From contig MNCI01003758.1 in assembly GCA_015680685.1 (NCBI GenBank), positions 122,302 to 186,301 of the forward strand: a stretch of 64,000 bases of DNA, written 5' to 3'. The DNA is from Gnetum montanum (taxonomy: Eukaryota; Streptophyta; Gnetopsida; Gnetales; Gnetaceae). A program made the translations under genes and the position numbers. Each line of letters begins with the position of its first letter. The stretch's first letter is position 1. Below are positions 54,510 through 64,000 of this stretch, piece by piece. Below the pieces are notes generated by a model that was given only the letters and a program-made list of their open reading frames with translations, searched no databases and was not told where the DNA came from.

Positions 54510-56996
54510 GTAGCCTTATGTAGTTCCTGGCAGCAATGGCTCTTTCATTGGTTACTTCTCCTTGTCACTAGGCTTTTGGAACTTGTATTGATTCAAGAGC
54601 ACCTAGAGCTCTTCCTCCTTCATTCATGGATCATGTATCATCAATGCTTATTGTGCAATCTATAATGGAATAGGTCCATCCCATGGACACAATAGCTGTA
54701 GAAACATTTGATTTGTCTTGATATACCAAGCTGCAAATTGCCTCCTCTCCTCTTCAAATGCTCTAGCCTTTTTATGCATTTCATGATAGTCAGATAACCT
54801 TCTAGCCAGGTTTGCTGGTACATCTTTTTGCCATTGTTACTCAACCTTCATAGCTTTCAGTTTAGAGTTTGCCACTTGTAGTTTCTGTAAAGCATCTTTA
54901 CAATCCATAAAATCTTTTTCATATAAAGCATATGTGACTATTACTTGTTGTTCTAATTCATTTTTGAGCTTGCCTGCTGTCAACATGGCCAAGTTAGCAT
55001 AACATAGCTAACCCCATGTACTCTTTTAGGCCCTCAATTTGCAGGTCTTTATTTTCCACTTTTGCTTGGTGAATGTGGATGTAACTATCCAGGATGGATT
55101 GCTAGTTAGGATTTTGTGCTGATATGATGTTGATTCTAGCTTTGGTCATCTGGATCTCTTTCTTGTTGATTTGCTTCTACATTACCACTTGATCACAAAA
55201 GTGTTCATTAAGCCTTCCATGTTTCTTTGGCTCATTTTGTCATGCACTTATTTCAATGGTTGACTTTTGGCAGATGGCACATACCTCCTCCATTGAGAGG
55301 GTTCAATTTTCTTGTGGGAGGCAATTCATGTCTTAGTTGACCCTCACTAGTTGTTCTCTTCACTGGTGGATGCTCTTCTCCAAGATGTTATTAGTGGCAA
55401 GTTGTTTATTTTCTTTATGGACTACGGTAAGTGCCTTAGCATGTGCATATGTTTGTGCTTCTGCTATGAAGGCATTCCATATGACTTTCTCCTTCTCTGT
55501 TGCCATCTGTTTATTTTGCTCAATCAGGTGATTCATTTATTCAGTTCTAAACTACTTTATCTGATTAGGTGCAACAAATTGAGTTGGATCTCTTCACTCA
55601 GCTCTTAGGGTTACAAGCTCTTCTTGTAATCATAGTATTTCATTCTTTGGATGCCCTACCCTTGTTTTTACCATGACTAGTTTTCCTTTGATAGTAATGA
55701 GCTCAAACTATATTGCAGTGACATCATTGGGGATGTCGAAAAGTGTTGTTATGACTTGCCTAGTTTGCAATAGTCTATTGAGCACATCTTCATGGTCAAT
55801 AAGAGTCATCATGGTTCCAGCTAACATTTGAGCATCTCTAGCTCCAGTCAAATCTATCAATGGCACAATAGATACATTGAAAGATTCTTTGATATAATCG
55901 GTGATCACCTCTATTGCTCTTATTGCATCTTGGTATTGGATTAACACTATTGTGGCTCCCTCTCTACTCTCGAGCACCACTTGGAATGATGCAGTGTTCC
56001 CAAAGATTTGTTGTGACCATTAATCCCTTCCTTCTAACTGCAATGAAATCTATCCATTTGCTAGATCTGCTAAAACTATGGGCTAGATGGCACTGTCAAT
56101 AACTCTATAAAGGTTGGCCTCCTCCCTTGTTCCCCAACTAATGGTTTTTGCAATTTGTTGTAGATGATTCATCGATAGTCTATAATCTTGTGGTGGCGAT
56201 GATGGAAATTATTGTTGTTGCTTTTGTTGCTACTGCTATTATTGTTGTTATTACTCCGATTGTTGCTCTTGCTCTTGTTCTTCACCCTGATCTTTCCTAG
56301 GTGGTACTAGTTTGAAAAATTCAACATATGGAGCATTTTGGGCTCTCCTAGGAACGTCATTGATGTATCCCAAGATTCCAACTTGCTTGCATAGCTTTTT
56401 GATAAGGCAAAGAAATGGAAGCGTTGGCTTTCCTACCTTCCTTTCTTCAAATTGCCTCTAAATTTCTATAAAGTACAGTGGTGCAAGGTTGGCATTGTAT
56501 TTACCCATCAAGATCACACTTCCTTTAGTTGCATAAATGGATAGTTGGTTGAGTCCTTTTGTTGGGAATAGGTGATAGGCGTCAATTTTGAAGTAGATTC
56601 TTTTTTCTAGAGTTGCTCATTATAGTCCTTATCCTCTTTGCCATATGGTTGTTTTAGCCATAGTTTTTTGGTTTTAGGATCCAATTAGGTGGATAGATGT
56701 GCTACCCTTACCCCTTCATTGGGTATGTTAAGCGCTTTAACTATCGCTTTGATTAAGAATGAGACTGAGACTCCTCCAATGTTAACTATGGTACCCTTTT
56801 CTTTGTTATGCCAAAATTGATAGGTTTCTCCAAGGTACCATTTATCACTATTAGATAAGATAGAACATAGTAATGACACCTTAAGTTGTGTCTTTTCTGC
56901 TTCTGGCATAAATTCCATGAATGGGTCAAAGTTCATCTCCACAATGACTGTGGTCAAAATTGATCTTTCTTGAATAGCTTGGAGGTAGTCTTGTGA
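54510..56996 (-). pseudogene. Element E env-position coiled-coil ORF
   Basis: The preserved N-terminal stretch 56957-56685 reads MTTVIVEMNFDPFMEFMPEA, WYLGETYQFWHNKEKGTIVN and SVSFLIKAIVKALNIPNEGV, matching 24500-24780 of element F. The Gln/Asn-rich tract is near 56280-56200 and ARDAQMLAGTMMTLIDHEDV near 55830. Long Lys/Glu/Gln coiled-coil segments lead to the end near 54510. The true N-terminus (MALKRG... in F) is missing, replaced by a misplaced fragment between N56997 and N57150. Multiple stops. I infer an Athila env-like ORF from position. No transmembrane segment is evident. Confidence 0.65.
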
Positions 56997-56997
56997 N

Positions 56998-57149
56998 AGT
57001 GTGGTTATACAAGTGCATTAAGGGTTGGAGCTTGCTTTGGGGAGAACCCACTTGTACAACTATTGTACCTTATACTTGCTAAGTGATTCCACACATCATC
57101 TTGAGCCTTTTCACATGAATAACAACTTCCCATATCATTTACACTTTCN
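56998..57149. repeat. 152-bp inverted copy of 57815-57965 bounded by single Ns
   Basis: The segment between N56997 and N57150 is the reverse complement of sequence about 0.7 kb to the right (TGTGGTTATACAAGTGCATT... against ...AATGCACTTGTATAACCACA). It occupies the place where element F has about 370 bp of intron and ORF start. It is best explained as a misplaced contig. Confidence 0.85.
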
Positions 57150-57150
57150 A

Positions 57151-59085
57151 TTTTCTTATAACCCTTCACAATTATCGATTTTGTTCATATTTGTGGCTTG
57201 TAATGATGGTTATGGTTCCTTAAGAGTCATTATTTAAGTGTTCTAGCATTAATATGATTGATTTTTCATTAAAAATTTCAAGTGTCCCTTCATCCTTATC
57301 CTTAAATACCTTTCAAGCATTAGGATTTTTCAAAAAAATGATGCAGAGTTTCCTCACTAGTACCCTCTCACGACTAAGTTGAGCACTCCGTGATCAAATA
57401 GACTCAAAAATCTTAGAAATTGGAGCGATAATGTGTGAGATATGGCTTGGGAAAGCTAGGAGGTTAGAGCTCAATTCACAAAAGAAAATTTGAAAAATCT
57501 CCCTTGCTTCAAATGAGAAAGAATGAAAATTTTGGCTAAGTGTCCGCCTATATATACTTTTGATGAAATTCGATATCGAGGTGGACCCGATATCAAGGCC
57601 CAAAAAGTTTTAGTTTCCATAAAGTTCTGAGGATAAAAATTGATTCTCAGTGAATGTTAGGAAGGTTTAAAGTAGAATCAGAGGATCATGGATGATAGAT
57701 GATGCATATTTCATCAAAAATTGGGCATAGATAATGTGTAAAGAAGGAATCTCGAGCTATGAAAGTTCATACGATGGGTAAGAAGGGTAATGAATCCATG
57801 TTGGTAGAACAGAAAGTGTAAATGATATGGGAAGTTGTTATTCATGTGAAAAGGCTCAAGATGATGTGTGGAATCACTTAGCAAGTATAAGGTACAATAG
57901 TTGTACAAGTGGGTTCTCCCCAAAGCAAGCTCCAACCCTTAATGCACTTGTATAACCACACTTAAAAGTGTCCTTAGGCACTTAAGGAGCTGAATGTAAT
58001 GCATACCTATTTAGTAAAACACATATGTTAGTACCACCAAATTGAGAAAATAACTCTATGATACATAAAACCACAAGTTATGACTATTCTTACAGTGAGA
58101 TGAGATGGACTTAGAAGGGATCGCAGAGATCGGGACATGAGGTATCTTACCATAGGCATAATGAATTCTAGTATTTTATTAGTGGTTAAAGTAATCATTA
58201 GCCTTTCTGTCCAAGATTCAAACAAAATCCAAACCACATTCTAGTGACATCGCATCATTTTATCTGTTGGAATTACAACTGTAAGACTATCAATGTTGTA
58301 AAGAGTATCATCACTTGGTGTATTGTCCAAGGGAGGAGTTTATTTATGACACTTTGTTTATTTTTAGATTTCTAAGAAGCTGCCTACCTTCAAGCATGGG
58401 TAGCATGTCTTTCTTGTGGAACCCTTAGAAATTTATTTTGTGCTTTTTATTTTTATTTGTGTGAACTTTTTAAAGCAACACTTATTTTACTCTTGCTCCC
58501 ATTTTTTGTTAGATCTGCAAAGATATAATACAACCTTAGCAACATGATAAAACTTACAAGAGTAATTCAAAAGAATCCACGAATCCCCTTGATGTCACAT
58601 CCTTTTCATTCTCTCTTGGTTCTTCATTCTTCTATCCAAGCATAATGATCACAGGTTTATTCTAAGTTGGATGATGGAAAAGAATATCATTATGGCAATG
58701 GTAAAAATCTCTTATTAATGAAATGGATGGATGGATGGCATGGGCTCACTATTTAAACAATTAGTTCCTTACGACTTGATAACATAGAGGAATCTTCACC
58801 TTATTCGACTATATCCTACCTTTATTCGTCACGTGTTTTATTAGTAAACAAAATTATTTACAATGGGTTTAAAAACAAAGTATGAAAGAAATGAAAAAGA
58901 TAGTAAGAATTGTGAAAAGGTGTAAAGAAAGAAAAATGTTAAAAAATAGAAAATGTCAAAGAATTGAAAGATATATAAAAGAATGTCAAAAATTTGAGAA
59001 ATGAAAAGTATCAAAGAATGAGAAAACATCAAAGAATGTAAAAAATGGAAAGAAAAATGAAAAATTCAATAAGGTACCTATGGCT
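57151..59085 (-). other. Element E post-pol spacer with internal promoter-like segment
   Basis: AT-rich and non-coding, homologous to element F 22170-24100. It contains a GGAT microsatellite near 58720 and purine-rich GAAAAATG repeats at 58880-59060. Confidence 0.7.
57549..57594 (-). promoter_or_regulatory. Candidate internal promoter of the element E env-position ORF
   Basis: In element sense (minus) GATATC sites at 57594-57589 and 57577-57572 (the latter as CGATATCG) precede AGTATATATAGGCGGAC (TATA core 57556-57549). This repeats the LTR layout of palindrome cluster then TATA. The element F counterpart is at 23640-23680. Confidence 0.5.
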
Positions 59086-59089
59086 CTAA

Positions 59090-60370
59090 ATTGACTCCCC
59101 CATGACTATTATTAAGATTAGGTAATCAAAAGATAGAATACGTAGGAGATTGATGGTTAGGTTGGGTAAATTCCTTGGAGTCTTTGTAATATGGTTTGAC
59201 TTGTTGAATATTGACAAGGATAAGCTTATGTGGACTAGATGGGTGCTGGATGTGTAAGGCACTAGATGGATAAGTGGCTTGCACAATGTATGGTCCCTCC
59301 CAAAGTGTTTGGAATTTAGCTTTTTGGGGTAAATGACTAGGATTATAATAAAGGACCTTGTCACCCGGTTGTATGGTTACGTTCCGTATTTGTGAATCGT
59401 GGCAACTTTGGAGTAATGCTTATGGACTTCACTACTCATAAGTGCTACTAATTGATTCTCATCTAAAAAATTCAAGCTCATTAGATGTTCCATTTGGGCT
59501 AAACTCATATGAAGGTCAAGTTCACTAATGGTAGCTAAAGTGTGAAGCTCTCCTAGATTGGAAGCATGGGCAACTTGCCATAAACCAACTTGTATGGTGT
59601 GTACCCTATAGGTAGTTTTCAAGATGTCCTATAAGCCCATAGAGCATTATTTAATTTAGTACTCCAATCCTATCTAAACCTATTAACCATCCTAATAAGT
59701 ATTTTAGCAATTTTGTGGGTAGTGACTTTGGCTTGACCATTTGCTTAGGGATGATATGGTGTTGTTAGCTTATGGTTCATCCTAAGTTGTTGCATGAGTT
59801 TTTTAAAGGTAGCACCAATGAAGTGAGTCCCATTATCTAATATAAGCATTCTTGGTACTCCAAATCTGTTCACCATGTGTTGTTGAAAAATTTTGGTAGC
59901 TTCTTTTGTTATACAATCTTTTACTATTATTGCCTTTGTCCACTTTGTGAAGTAATCCACAGTCACAATAATATACGCTTTTCCGTTTGACATTGGTTGA
60001 ATGGACTCCATAAAATCAATTTCCTAGATATCAAAAGGCTCTAGTGGTTGTATCTAGTACTGAGGCCCTTCATATCTGACCATAATTCCTCCATTCCTTT
60101 GGCAATGTTTATAATATTGTGCAAAAATGTGGGCATCTCTTAATAAAGTAGGCTAAACGTAGCCTACCATCAGTAGTTTGAGTGCAGTTCTGCACCCTGT
60201 GTTGTGGCCACCACATGGGCCTTCATGGATGTCTTGTAAAACTCTCTACTAGTCACAATTTGGCACACACCATCTAACGAGCTCATCTGCACAAATCTTG
60301 TACAAATTACCATTAATTTCCATGTACCATTTTGCTTTGTGAAGGAATTGCTCACGTTTTTTACTCCATT
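59090..60370 (-). pseudogene. int: Element E integrase
   Basis: Core segment 60011-59745: VTVDYFTKWTKAIIVKD, RFGVPRMLILDNGTHFIGAT and TTPYHP, with the second catalytic Asp in LDNGTHF intact. The upstream part (60355-60020) covers the zinc-binding region and the linker. The C-terminal part continues in broken frames (YGKLPMLPI-like block near 59590) to about 59090. It integrates the element DNA when functional. This copy is frameshifted. Confidence 0.8.
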
Positions 60371-60379
60371 TAATAGGAA

Positions 60380-61980
60380 GCTTTTGTGTTGTTAGCTAAG
60401 TCAGGTACTCTGTGATCCATGGCTTCCCTATTGAATCTATAGCCTTTACTATTCTAGTAAACAGATCCTCGTTGGAAAATTAGTCTGATAAAGGTTCCAC
60501 TTAATTGTTTGAATCCCATTTCAACCTTGATAAATGATCAATTACTACGTTTTCTATTCCTTTCTTATCAATCATTGTGATGTCAAACTCCTGGAGAATC
60601 ACAAGTCATCTTATCACTCTGGCACTAACCACTAGTTTGTTTATAAGAAATTGGATAGCACTATGATTGGTGTGGACATAGATTCAATAACTGAGCACAT
60701 AATGTCTAAATTTTTCAAGCATGTACACCACGACTATCAACTCCTTTTCAATTATGATGTAATTCAATTGTGCTCCAGTGATGCTCTTGCTAGCATAGTG
60801 TATGTAGTATGGTTTTTTTTTTATTATCATCAAGTTGTGTCAGTACTACACTAAGTGCATAGTTGAAAGCATCAGTCATGATATGAAAAGGCCTTGACCA
60901 ATCCGGAGCTTCAAGAATTGGTATGTCAACTAATTTTTGCTTCAAAGCTTCAAATGAGTTTTCACATGACTTGGTCCACTTGAAGGATGCATCCTTCCTC
61001 GTGAGTTCTACAAGTCGTTTGACTATCTTTGAAAAGTTTTCAATGAACTTTACATCTTTCACTATTTGTGGCTGTTGAGTAATATTTTGGATAACTTTGG
61101 TCTTTTTGGGATCTATCTCTATACCCTTCTAAGAGATTTTATGTCTAAGCACTATGCTTTCCTAGACTATGAGATGGCTCTTTTGCTAGTTGAGCTTCAA
61201 ATTGGTTTCAACACATCTTTTAAGTACTTGCTCCAACTAGTCTAGTGCTTTTTTTGAAATCTAGCCCGTACGTGGAAAAATCATCCATAAAGACTTTTGG
61301 AACCATTGCCTATATGCTTTTGGAAGATACTTAATACTAGTTTCTAGAAAGTAGCTGGTGCATTGCAAAGATCAAAGGGCATCTATCTGTAAGCAAACAT
61401 TTTCCGTGGACTAGTGAATGTGATTTTCTCTTGGTCTTTAGGTGCAATGCAGATTTGATTGTATCCATTGTACCCATTTAGAAAATTGTAATACTCATGT
61501 CTTGAAATTGTCTAAGACTTAATCAACAAATGACAATGGGAAGTGATCCTTGAATGTGATGGAGTTCAACATCCGGAAATCAATGTAGATGTGTCATTTG
61601 CCCCCTTCTTTGGAATTATCACTAAAGGATTGACCCATTCACTATCTACAATAGCATAACTAAATCCTACCTTTAGCAATTTCTTCAATTCTTGCTTGAC
61701 TATCTCCTTTAATTTAGAATTGAGCTTTTGTTAAAGTTGGTGTTTTGGTTTGATTATAGGATTGGTATAAATTTGGTGTTGACAAATTCGTGGATCAATT
61801 CCCATGATCTCATCATAAGAGCAGGCGAATGTTGTAGGCCATTTGTAAGCACTTTCAAAAGTTTCCTTAATTTTTTTTTTGTCTAGGTTGATGTTGATAA
61901 TCATCAACTTTTAATTATTTAGAAATACATATTCTAATGTCGCTAGTAGGGCTTTTAATTCTAGTGGTTCTAGTTCCATT
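60380..61980 (-). pseudogene. rt: Element E reverse transcriptase and RNase H
   Basis: RT blocks are IIPKKGAND and YIDFRMLNSITFKDHFPLS (about 61625-61530), then the catalytic VFMDDFSTYG (FMDDFS codons 61291-61274, intact) and LEQVLKRCVETNLKLN. The connection/RNase H start at 61062-60790 reads FSKIVKRLVELTRKDASFKW and PFHIMTDAFNYALSVVLTQL, where Athila-group RNase H usually has a DAS rather than DAF motif. Several frameshifts and stops. Confidence 0.8.
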
Positions 61981-62109
61981 GTCTGGGATCTCTAGGTGTC
62001 CCTAGTCTGTTTCTCCTTCCTAATTAATTTGAGAATAGGAGTGTCCTTTCCTTAGTTGTTCTAACTTGTTAGTTTCTACAACATAAGAATTAATGATTTA
62101 TTCTTCTGG

Positions 62110-62690
62110 TTCCATGTACTTGTCAAATTGAGTTTCTTCACTTGTAATCAATCACTTGATGTCCTATTGTTGGATGGCTACTACATACAGACAATTTTGC
62201 ACACATCTTATTTCAACACATCTATTGCATACCTTAGTCTCTTCTTGTTTGTTAAATTAGATTCTTTGCATGCAATTGCACCTGTTCCCATTGTATGCAA
62301 TACATGGAACTTTTTGTCTTTGTATGATTCTGGCCTTATCTTTCATGGAAATTTCCAAGGACGAATCACAAATTCCAAGCTTAGCATCCACCATGCTAAG
62401 CCAAGCTCTTTCCATGATAATTGGGAATTCTCCCTTGCTTTTTCCCACATAAATAACTAGAAAAACTAGTAAGGTAGGACCAACCACTAATGGTAGTAAT
62501 CACATCATCCACTTGTCCAAGTGGAAGTGTGATTGATTGATCTACAAGCTTTAAGAAAATGTTACTTTTCTTTAGTGGTGGTAGGTTCTAGGTTTGATAC
62601 ATGTCTTGAGATATCAGGTTTACTCTGGACCTAGAATCTAGTAGAGTTTTGCATGATTTTTGTTCTATTATTTGGAGATAAACCAAGGGA
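62110..62690 (-). pseudogene. pro: Element E protease
   Basis: The active-site block reads TLLDSRSRVNLIS (codons near 62638-62630 encode D-S-R). The glycine of D-S/T-G is Arg, so it should be inactive. DQSITLPLGQVDDVITTI and EFPIIMERAWLSMVDAKLGI (62450-62380) match the blocks in F and D. Confidence 0.75.
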
Positions 62691-62699
62691 CCTCCTAGA

Positions 62700-64000
62700 T
62701 CAGTTCTCTTCTATGGAAGAGCTCTTGCCTTAATCCAATGAGTTATTGTCTGAGTGAGCATGACAGTTGTGACATTTGAACTTGATGAAATCGAAAGCTT
62801 GCTGCATTTAGAAGGATTGGATGTAGATGGGGTAGAAGTAGATGTGTTCCCCATCTGTTGAATCTTTTTTGAACACATTCTAAAAAACAATCGTTTCCTA
62901 GGTCGAGATTCATAGGTAACAATCTCCTTGTGCATATTAACCACCTTGGTAGCATTCTTCTATTGTGGTTGTGATGGCAATTCCCCCTGCATAATAGGTG
63001 GTGGCAGAGGATTTAGGTGTTGATAAGAATGACTAGTTGTTGGTGGATGCACATATGAGTTTGGATCGGTCCTTGTCAGCATTGATCTGTGGTATTCTAG
63101 TGGATAGTACTATGTGGTTTGAACAACTACATTACTAGGTGATACCAGACATTGGACAAATATCCATACAAATCTAGCTATTTGTATGGATATTGTTGGC
63201 AAGGTGGTGGCATAGCCCACAATCGAGGCTACTGCCACTATTGATAATAGTGATCTTGCGGCTGCAGCAAAGCTCCACTAGGATAATACATTGGTTGAAG
63301 TTTCTATCGACAACTACCTTAGGATAAGGTAACTGTTTGGGCATTTGTCTTTTAACAAATTTGGGATTGAATGTGTATGCCCCCATCTCTTGTAGATGTG
63401 CCATGACTGGGCAACATCCCTTAGGATGTTTGTACTGATACATAGTGCAACCTTTCTCATCTGTGGAGCTGCTGTCTAAGCACTCAACCACTAAAGCAAC
63501 TTTGACTTTCCATCTAGACTCTTTTTTCTTCCTCTTGTCTTTGCCTTTTCCAAAGGCTTGCTCAGTTCTTTCCTCCACAATCTTCAGTGCAATTGCAAAT
63601 TTTTCATCAGTAAAATCCCACATTTTCTTTACTTTGATTGTGATGTTACTTAGAGATTTCTGGATTAGTAAAGTCTTTTTCTATATAGCCTAATCCAAGG
63701 TTTCCTCCTCTTGTGTTTCGCAAACTTGTGCATCTCTTTTTCAAACTAATGAATCTTTAGTTGATTCCCTCTTGCTTAGCTCACCCCCCTCCTTTGCCAC
63801 TTAGTCGATTAATCTTTAGATGCGATGGACGGTCATTTCTGAACCTGCCTTGGGTGTAAACCCCAAGAGTCTCTCTAGTTTTGCTCTGCAACCCATCCAC
63901 AATATGCCTAAGTTGTTTCCTTGGTGAAAATATGTGGCCTAGGCATTTATGCAATAGTGAATAATATCTGTCCATTGTTGCATCAAGGGTCTCATGAATC
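62700..64000 (-). pseudogene. gag: Element E gag (5' end outside the window)
   Basis: DRYYSLLHKCLGHIFSPRK and TLGVYTQGRF at 63975-63850, a Lys/Glu helix (KFAIALKIVEERTEQAFGKG, 63600-63540), the Cys/His box EKGCTMYQYKHPKGCCPVMA near 63455-63400, and a Pro/Tyr-rich tail to 62950. A Ser/Thr-rich segment (62944-62711) leads into protease. Frame breaks are present. Confidence 0.8.

Larger units (their letters stand above)
53419..64000 (-). mobile_element. Element E: Athila-like element with pol and env-position ORF (runs off the window)
   Basis: Minus-strand order from the right edge: gag (to 62700), protease (62690-62110), RT, RNase H and integrase (61980-59090), spacer with an internal promoter-like segment (57549-57594), env-position ORF (56996-54510), PPT (54314-54326) and 3' LTR (53419-54313). 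The 5' LTR and gag start lie beyond 64000. It is the fullest template for elements F, D and host-1. Confidence 0.88.

Noticed and set aside
1-64000. tRNA, rRNA or host protein-coding genes
   Set aside because: I looked for tRNA-like folds and recognisable host proteins and saw none. tRNA-like matches are confined to primer-binding sites.

Overview
This window looks like plant nuclear heterochromatin. It is built almost entirely of nested, partly decayed LTR retrotransposons, and I recognise no host housekeeping gene, tRNA or rRNA. The evidence is paired LTRs with TG...CA ends, primer-binding sites next to LTRs, polypurine tracts, gag/protease/RT/RNase H/integrase motifs of Ty3/gypsy (Tat and Athila-like) and Ty1/copia type, and plant-style introns. 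The N gaps are 13508-13716, 27981-28129 and 52642-52649, plus single Ns at 30237, 52808, 56997 and 57150.

Layout. (1) 1-1196 and 18653-19902 are the two halves of a minus-strand Athila-like element ('host-1'). It is split by (2) a complete 17,456-bp plus-strand Tat-lineage element ('element A', 1197-18652) with two 1273-bp LTRs and a perfect CTATC target-site duplication. (3) 19903-34243 is a plus-strand Athila-like element ('element F'). It lacks its 5' end and RT-integrase, but keeps gag, protease, an internal promoter-like segment, an env-position coiled-coil ORF and its 3' LTR. It is split by (4) a complete minus-strand gag-only element ('element B', 25363-31554, TSD GTTGG). (5) 34245-~50350 is a copia LTR plus gag, split by (6) a minus-strand gag-pol element ('element D', 37068-50014). 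Element D is itself split by (7) a plus-strand gag-only element ('element C', 39450-~43610) that has lost its 3' LTR. (8) ~50490-52927 is the 5' end of another minus-strand element ('element H'), whose LTR contains a separate LTR (52319-52894). (9) 53419-64000 is the 3' portion of a large minus-strand Athila-like element ('element E') with gag, protease, RT, RNase H, integrase, an env-position ORF and the 3' LTR. It runs off the window.

The most unusual object is inside element A. Between its protease and reverse transcriptase, in the position where Ogre-type Tat elements are known to carry an intron, lies a complete antisense gene (12404 down to 7938). I can resolve it into eight exons with seven GT-AG introns, and the reading phase is preserved across every junction. 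It has its own upstream TATA box. It encodes about 1053 residues: a degenerate FCP1/HAD-phosphatase-like domain, a region resembling the putative plant transposon protein domain, and an acidic coiled-coil C-terminus. The palindrome GCGTATACGC and its variants form dense arrays in the LTR U3, in the 5' leader, and in the 5' UTR and first intron of the antisense gene. A second repeat family with a TAAACT core lies at both ends of the antisense-gene block and at the end of pol.

Elements F and E share another notable arrangement: a TATA box in sense orientation just upstream of the env-position ORF. It is preceded by GATATC palindromes in E and by degenerate forms of that site in F. In F a strong splice donor and an acceptor abut the ORF's ATG. 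This suggests a separate promoter for that ORF.
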